Below, one piece after another: positions 59,280-64,000 of a stretch of 64,000 nt of DNA; the stretch's first letter is position 1; every line of letters begins with the position of its first letter. The notes under the pieces were generated by a model. That model ran no database searches. It worked only from the letters and a program-made list of their open reading frames with translations, and was not told the origin of the DNA. This DNA comes from Acidobacteriota bacterium (GTDB lineage Bacteria; Acidobacteriota; Thermoanaerobaculia; Thermoanaerobaculales; Sulfomarinibacteraceae). A program made the position numbers and the translations under genes. The stretch spans positions 61,519-125,518 of the forward strand of contig JAJDNM010000010.1 of NCBI GenBank assembly GCA_022340665.1, read 5' to 3'.

Positions 59280-61579
59280 AGAGGGTGACCGAGCCGGGAC
59301 GAAGAAAAAACCTAGCTCAGGGTTTATACCTGGCAGTCTCTGTTTTCCTGGTTGCGTGCGGCACGGGTCCTCAGGTCGAGGAACTTGACCGGGAACTCGC
59401 CTGGCTTCTCAGTCGTTCGCAGAACCTGGCAGATCGAGCGGCCGGATTTGACCAGGAACGAGCGTTAGACGACATCGGAATTGACTCATCGAACGGAACG
59501 ATGTTCCGTTTCGACGAGCATCTCGGGCAGGCAAGCTACGAGTCGATCGGCTCGGGCTTCGTCGGTCACAGTGCGACTCTCGCGACCCTTGGGGTTGACG
59601 GAGAGAGTACGAGGCTGGAAGGAGTTACTTCCTGGAACGTGGATGTTCCGATGGGGCGTATCGCGGCTCTGGAGATGGAGATCGCCTCACCACTCCTCGG
59701 ACGATTGGAAATCGAGCTCCAAGGGGATAGCCCAGGCGATGCTGTGACGATCGAGCTTCCTCTGGTTGGTGATGGTGTTGTCCATCCCTATCGTTTCGAG
59801 CTCTTCGAGACTCTCGCGCCTTGGGCCAGTGAGCGCCTGATACGCGTGCGATTTCGTAGTCGGGCGCCTCGTGACGAAAGCCCGGTCGATATTCGGAGCG
59901 TCTGCCTGCTCTCCCGTCAGGCGGAGTATGTCGACTCTGAATACGGTGTCGTGCACAGGCGACACGATGGGGAGACCAGACTCTCCATCTTCCAGTCGTC
60001 TTCGTCGGTGATGCGCTTTACGCTACGGGGAGATTTCGGAGACGCTGTCGATTTTGTGGTCGGCGGGGCGGTGCTTCTCGAGGGTGCTCCGGTGCTCGCG
60101 GAAATTTCGTTGATTCGCAACGGCAGGCGCTACACGTTGTTGTCCGAGACCATCGATTCGGGTGGCAGCTGGTTGAACTGGCGGATCCCCCTGGGGAAAC
60201 TGGATGCGGACGAGAAGGTATTCGAATTCCGGGTGACATCCAACGCGCCCAACGTGGTGTTCTGGTCTAACCCGTCCATCGTGAGCCGACCAGGGCGTCC
60301 GTTCAACGTCGTCATCGTCCTCGAGGACGCACTCCGAGCCGACCACCTCTCTTGTTATGGTTACTACCGTTCAACGACTCCGGTAAAGGACGCCCTTGCG
60401 GCGCGCGGCGCACGCTTCGAGAGATGCTATGCGCAAGCCACCAAGACCCGTTTCTCGTGTCCGTCATTCATGACATCGCTCTATCCGACGGCAACCGGGG
60501 TCGAGGGAATCTGGAACCTCCACGGCACTTTGGACGACAATTATCTGACCTTGGCCGAGGTCCTCAGGCGACGCGGGTTTGTCACAGCATCGATTCACCA
60601 AAACGCTAACGCTGGCAGTCCGGCTGGTCTTCATCAAGGCTTCAGCTATCTGTTCGAGAGTGTCCTGGGAAGTGCGGAAGAGCTCTACGCCGGTACATCC
60701 ATGCAGTGGATCGAAGAACACAGCGATCGGAACTTCTTCCTCTATTTGCACATGGCCGACCCACATGAGCCGTACCATCCACCCGAGGACTTCAGGTTCT
60801 GGTTCGATGAGCTCGAGGCTGGATTGTCGGGAGGGGCGTCAACAACACGGCTCAATCGTCAGGACCCTCGCTGGATGCTGGAAGCGCGCAGGGCCCTCTA
60901 TGATGGGGAGATTCGAGCCAACGATCACTGGTTCGCCGCCTTCCTGCAGCGCCTCGAGGATCTGGGGATAGCCGAACATACGTTGCTCGTTTTTATGGCA
61001 GATCATGGCGAACACCTCGGTGAACACGGCCTCTGGTCTCACCACCCGCCGGGCTACGTCCAGGTTCTGAACACGCCACTGATCATGGTGTACCCACCTC
61101 GCATCCAACAGGGAATCGTGATCGATGCCGCTGTTCAGAACCTCGATATCATGCCGACAATTCTCGACCTCGCTGGTGTCGACAGCAGGCCCCTTCTCAT
61201 GCAAGGTGAGTCACTCACCCCCCTGATGACAGAGGGTGCCGCAAAAGGTTGGGACCGAAACCTGGCGTACTCGGAGGAGGCGCTTCTCAAGAAATCGCGC
61301 GACGAAAACAGACCCTGTGGATCGGTTTTCATGGGCCGCTGGCACCTGCTCGACTCGTTCCATGCTCGGATAAAGCTCTTCGACCTGGAGCTCGATCCGA
61401 GCGAGGAGAACCCATTGCGGCTGCGTCGCGAGGTAAGCGATCGCATTCCGCGTTTTCTGCTCGACATGCAGCAGGCGGAGCTCGAGATCTGGAGAGGGAT
61501 CACCGGCGGCAAAGAAAACACGGTTGTGCTGGATCCTCAGACGATCTCGGATCTCAAGGCTCTCGGCTATCTCGAATGA
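59276..61579 (+). CDS. Lipoprotein sulfatase-family protein with N-terminal beta domain
   Basis: 767 aa from ATG 59276. Lipobox VSVFLVACGTG gives Cys28. Residues ~30-335 are an uncharacterised region of beta-type character. The alkaline-phosphatase/sulfatase domain (~340-760) has the metal site FNVVIVLEDALRADHLSCYG and FMADHGEHLGEHGLWSHH with PLIMVYPP. The nucleophile region reads TRFSCPSFMTSLYP: where FGly sulfatases have C/S-x-P-S-R it has Ser-Cys-Pro-Ser-Phe. The missing Arg argues against a maturable sulfatase; a phosphoglycan hydrolase or transferase (as in LTA-synthase-like enzymes) is possible. Confidence 0.85.
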   Translation: MKRVTEPGRRKNLAQGLYLAVSVFLVACGTGPQVEELDRELAWLLSRSQNLADRAAGFDQERALDDIGIDSSNGTMFRFDEHLGQASYESIGSGFVGHSATLATLGVDGESTRLEGVTSWNVDVPMGRIAALEMEIASPLLGRLEIELQGDSPGDAVTIELPLVGDGVVHPYRFELFETLAPWASERLIRVRFRSRAPRDESPVDIRSVCLLSRQAEYVDSEYGVVHRRHDGETRLSIFQSSSSVMRFTLRGDFGDAVDFVVGGAVLLEGAPVLAEISLIRNGRRYTLLSETIDSGGSWLNWRIPLGKLDADEKVFEFRVTSNAPNVVFWSNPSIVSRPGRPFNVVIVLEDALRADHLSCYGYYRSTTPVKDALAARGARFERCYAQATKTRFSCPSFMTSLYPTATGVEGIWNLHGTLDDNYLTLAEVLRRRGFVTASIHQNANAGSPAGLHQGFSYLFESVLGSAEELYAGTSMQWIEEHSDRNFFLYLHMADPHEPYHPPEDFRFWFDELEAGLSGGASTTRLNRQDPRWMLEARRALYDGEIRANDHWFAAFLQRLEDLGIAEHTLLVFMADHGEHLGEHGLWSHHPPGYVQVLNTPLIMVYPPRIQQGIVIDAAVQNLDIMPTILDLAGVDSRPLLMQGESLTPLMTEGAAKGWDRNLAYSEEALLKKSRDENRPCGSVFMGRWHLLDSFHARIKLFDLELDPSEENPLRLRREVSDRIPRFLLDMQQAELEIWRGITGGKENTVVLDPQTISDLKALGYLE

Positions 61580-61630
61580 TGGCCACATTGGCAACGAAGC
61601 ATCAAGGGCGGTGAAATGACGGCCAATCGC

Positions 61631-61651
61631 TCACCCGTTGGGTGATATAAT
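61631..61651 (+). promoter_or_regulatory. Dyad TCACCC-GTT-GGGTGA next to a TATAAT box
   Basis: A perfect 6-bp inverted repeat (61631-61645) directly adjoining TATAAT (61646-61651), upstream of the aldolase ATG at 61668. Likely an operator-plus-promoter for the cassette. Confidence 0.55.
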
Positions 61652-61667
61652 TATGTGAATCGTTCTC

Positions 61668-62465
61668 ATGATTTCTCCAGCTCTCATTACCCGCACTCTT
61701 CGGCAGCAACTTGACGACGGTCGCTGCGTCATTGGTAGCTGGCTCAACACCATCAGCCCTGTCTCTGCGGAGCTGATGAGTTCGGCCGGCTTCGATTTCC
61801 TGACAGTCGACGCCGAGCACTCCGCGGTCGGCGTGGCGGGTGCTCAACCGATTTTCCAGGCGATCTGCGCCGGAAATCCGGACTGCGCTCCGCTGGTCAG
61901 GTTGCCGGGGATCGACCATGACACGGTCAGGCGTTTCATGGACATTGGTGCGGCCGGGGTGATCGCACCGTTCGTCAATTCAGCCGAAGACGCGGACGCG
62001 GTCGTACAGGCGGTGAAATACCCTCCCGAGGGCGGCCGTGGAGTCGGTTTCTGTCGGGCCAACCTCTATGGGTCGGACTTCGAACGAGCGATCGAGATCG
62101 CCAACGACGCCTCATTTGTATGTGCGCAAATCGAGCACATCGATGCTGTGGAGAATATCGACGAGATCCTGTCGGTGCCAGGTCTGGACGCGGTTTTTGT
62201 CGGTCCGTACGATTTGACGGCGTCGATGGGGCTGACCGCCCAGTTCGATCATCCGGACTACCTAGCGGTCATAGGCCGAGTCCTCGAGGCCTGCAAGCAG
62301 CACGGAGCGGTCGCCGGCATCCATTGTGTACAGCCGGACGTGTCCGAGGTGTTTCGACGAATCGACGAGGGCTTCCGGTTCATCGCCTACAGCCTCGACA
62401 TCGTGATGATTCAAAGAGCCTGTGCCGACGGCTTGGCGGAGATTCGGAAACGACTCTCCGGGTGA
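61668..62465 (+). CDS. HpcH/HpaI-family aldolase
   Basis: 265 aa, class II pyruvate aldolase fold. SSAGFDFLTVDAEHSAVGVA (catalytic Asp and His), PLVRLPGIDHDTVRRFMDIG with the pyruvate Arg, metal ligands in CAQIEHIDAVENIDEIL and VFVGPYDLTASMG. Reversibly joins pyruvate to an aldehyde to make 2-oxo-3-deoxy acids. Next to a CMP-sugar synthetase it may supply the keto-acid sugar that enzyme activates, which would be an unusual alternative to the PEP-dependent NeuB route (inference). Confidence 0.88.
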   Translation: MISPALITRTLRQQLDDGRCVIGSWLNTISPVSAELMSSAGFDFLTVDAEHSAVGVAGAQPIFQAICAGNPDCAPLVRLPGIDHDTVRRFMDIGAAGVIAPFVNSAEDADAVVQAVKYPPEGGRGVGFCRANLYGSDFERAIEIANDASFVCAQIEHIDAVENIDEILSVPGLDAVFVGPYDLTASMGLTAQFDHPDYLAVIGRVLEACKQHGAVAGIHCVQPDVSEVFRRIDEGFRFIAYSLDIVMIQRACADGLAEIRKRLSG

Positions 62466-62490
62466 CGTTTGAGAAATCCATGGGGGAACG

Positions 62491-63165
62491 ATGATATTCA
62501 ACCAAAAGGTCGCTGCGCTGGTGCCGATGAAGGAGCACAGCGAACGCGTACCGGGCAAGAACACCAAACCGTTCGCCGGGAAACCGCTGTTCCATCACAT
62601 TCTCGCGACCTTGCAGTCGACCTATGCCATTGACATTATCGTCGTGAACACCGACAGCGAGGTGATTGCGGAGCAGGCCGCGTCGAACTTCTCGAAGGTC
62701 GAGGTGATCGAGCGCCCCGAGGCGCTGCGGGGGGACTTGGTCAGCATGAACGCTCTGATCGCCCACGACATCTCGCAGGTGGCCGCCGAGATTTACATTC
62801 AGACCCATGCGACGAACCCACTGCTGCGTTCTGAGACGATCACCGCCGCGCTTCGCGAGTTCGCCAAATCTGAAGTCTACGACTCACTTTTCACAGTCAA
62901 CCGCGTGCAGACGCGGTTGTACGACTCGGATGGAAAGCCGGTCAACCACGACCCGGAGGAATTGCTGCGCACGCAGGACCTGCCACCGCTTTTCGAGGAG
63001 AACTCGTGCCTTTATTTGTTCACCGGTGAGTCGTTCGACAAGAACGGTCGTCGAATCGGTAACCACCCCCTGATGTACGAGACGGAGCCGATTGAGTCGA
63101 TTGACATCGACGACGAATTCACCTTCCGTCTGGCCGAGGTGCTGGCCGGCTACGCCCATCGGTAG
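62491..63165 (+). CDS. CMP-sugar synthetase (acylneuraminate cytidylyltransferase family)
   Basis: 224 aa. CTP-binding N-terminus VAALVPMKEHSERVPGKNTK with PFAGKPLFHHILATLQ replaces the usual ARxGSKxxxxKN pattern of NeuA/KdsB while keeping the basic and KN residues. YIQTHATNPLLRSETITAAL corresponds to the TSPLR substrate loop. Activates a 2-keto-3-deoxy acid as its CMP derivative. Substrate unknown. Lies 25 bp after the aldolase and 16 bp before the dehydrogenase. Confidence 0.9.
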   Translation: MIFNQKVAALVPMKEHSERVPGKNTKPFAGKPLFHHILATLQSTYAIDIIVVNTDSEVIAEQAASNFSKVEVIERPEALRGDLVSMNALIAHDISQVAAEIYIQTHATNPLLRSETITAALREFAKSEVYDSLFTVNRVQTRLYDSDGKPVNHDPEELLRTQDLPPLFEENSCLYLFTGESFDKNGRRIGNHPLMYETEPIESIDIDDEFTFRLAEVLAGYAHR

Positions 63166-63181
63166 GGGTGGGAGACGCTAA

Positions 63182-64000
63182 ATGACACAGAAGATCGTCC
63201 AGATCATGACGCACCCATTCGGCGCCTCCGGCGACCGACCGCGCAGAGTCCTCGAAGAAAAGGGATGGGAAATCCGCTACAACCCTTACGACCGGCGGCT
63301 CAAGTCGAGCGAGGTTCCGGACATCGTACGCGATGCCCATGGAATCATCGCGGGAACGGAGCAGTACACCCCGGAGGTCATGGAAGCGGCACGGAATCTC
63401 GAGGTCATTTCGCGGGTTGGGGTCGGTCTCGACAACATACCGTTCGACATCTGCCGCGAGCGTGGCATTGTGGTGACTTTCACGCCGGAGGCTCCCGCCG
63501 ACGGCGCCGCCGAACTCACCGTCGGTCAGATCCTCAATCTGTTACGGAAAACCCACGAATCGGACAAATCGATCCGGGAAGGTGCCTGGAACCGGTTTCT
63601 GGGCTTTCTCGTCAGGGAAGTCAACATTGGCGTGCTCGGAGTCGGACGGATTGGCAAGCGGGTCGTCAAACTCCTGAGCTCGTTCCAGCCCCAGCTCTAC
63701 GGTTGCGATCTCGTACCCGACCTCGAGTTCGGAGAAGCGTACGATCTTCGCTGGGTCGAGAAGGAGGAGCTCTTTCGTGAGTGCCACCTCGTGACGGTTC
63801 ACGTTCCCCTCAATACGAGGAATCACCACCTGGTGGGCGGCCCAGAGCTTGAGGTCATGCGCCCCGGCGGCCATCTCGTGAACCTCGCCCGGGGAGGCAT
63901 TGTCGACGAGGCAGCGCTGATTGAAGCACTCAGCTCGGGCCATCTCTCAGGAGCCGCGCTCGACGTCTTCGAGGAAGAGCCGTACGAGGGGCCTCTCACT
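63182..64000 (+). CDS. D-isomer 2-hydroxyacid dehydrogenase (phosphoglycerate dehydrogenase-like), partial
   Basis: 273 codons to the right edge, no stop. Substrate-binding Arg region EVISRVGVGLDNIPFDICRE, NAD motif IGVLGVGRIGKRVVKLLSS and the second-Arg block LARGGIVDEAALIEALSSGH. The catalytic His and Glu region lies beyond the window. SerA-like, but its place after an aldolase and a CMP-sugar synthetase suggests oxidation or reduction of a hydroxy/keto acid sugar precursor (inference). Confidence 0.92.
   Translation, partial: MTQKIVQIMTHPFGASGDRPRRVLEEKGWEIRYNPYDRRLKSSEVPDIVRDAHGIIAGTEQYTPEVMEAARNLEVISRVGVGLDNIPFDICRERGIVVTFTPEAPADGAAELTVGQILNLLRKTHESDKSIREGAWNRFLGFLVREVNIGVLGVGRIGKRVVKLLSSFQPQLYGCDLVPDLEFGEAYDLRWVEKEELFRECHLVTVHVPLNTRNHHLVGGPELEVMRPGGHLVNLARGGIVDEAALIEALSSGHLSGAALDVFEEEPYEGPLT

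Overview
The window is about 64 kb of GC-rich, densely coded chromosome from a Gram-negative-type bacterium. It holds envelope genes (rseP, a SurA-like protein, Wzm/Wzt, a lytic transglycosylase), a type IV pilin-like gene behind a sigma-54-type promoter, DivIVA and ZapA. No rRNA, phage, transposase or CRISPR array was seen. Gene order and content would fit Acidobacteriota (Thermoanaerobaculia-like) or a deltaproteobacterial relative; this placement is an inference and was not tested.

Layout. 1-3.9 kb (minus strand): a tight truA-uppS-cdsA-dxr-rseP run for isoprenoid, lipid-carrier and membrane biogenesis. 3.9-12.4 kb: an unknown secreted protein, an FHA-GAF-adenylate cyclase, rdgB, ubiE/menG, folD, coaE with a cupin gene (minus), recN and tsaC. 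12.4-27.3 kb is a translation and cell-division core: hisS, aspS, a DUF2007 gene, two tRNA-Val genes, thrS, rpmI, rplT, pheS, pheT, a ZapB-like gene, a GT-C membrane protein on the opposite strand, zapA, 6S RNA, rny and ymdB. 27.4-39.4 kb: GT9 and membrane glycosyltransferase-type genes, hutI-divIVA (minus), an ABC exporter trio, a methyltransferase, a GT2 enzyme and GT-C proteins. 39.5-46.7 kb: def, an iscA/erpA gene and trxB (minus), a PIG-V-like protein, a lytic transglycosylase, a SurA-like chaperone and rsmI. 46.7-64 kb: an orphan amino-acid-type binding lipoprotein, Wzm/Wzt, the pilin, then a run of seven or more large membrane and surface genes (two O-antigen-ligase-like, YfhO-like, PTPS-related, GT-C, a sulfatase-like lipoprotein). 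It ends in an aldolase / CMP-sugar synthetase / 2-hydroxyacid dehydrogenase cassette that runs off the window.

Genes are packed with many 1-14 bp overlaps, so translational coupling is probably widespread. Several genes have a TANNNT box only 6-9 nt before the start codon and no Shine-Dalgarno, suggesting frequent leaderless mRNAs. A small palindromic repeat family (three loci) begins exactly at the stop codon of tsaC, aspS and ymdB. The most unusual regions are this repeat family, the sigma-54-type pilin promoter followed by the membrane glyco-gene run, and the aldolase-cytidylyltransferase-dehydrogenase cassette.
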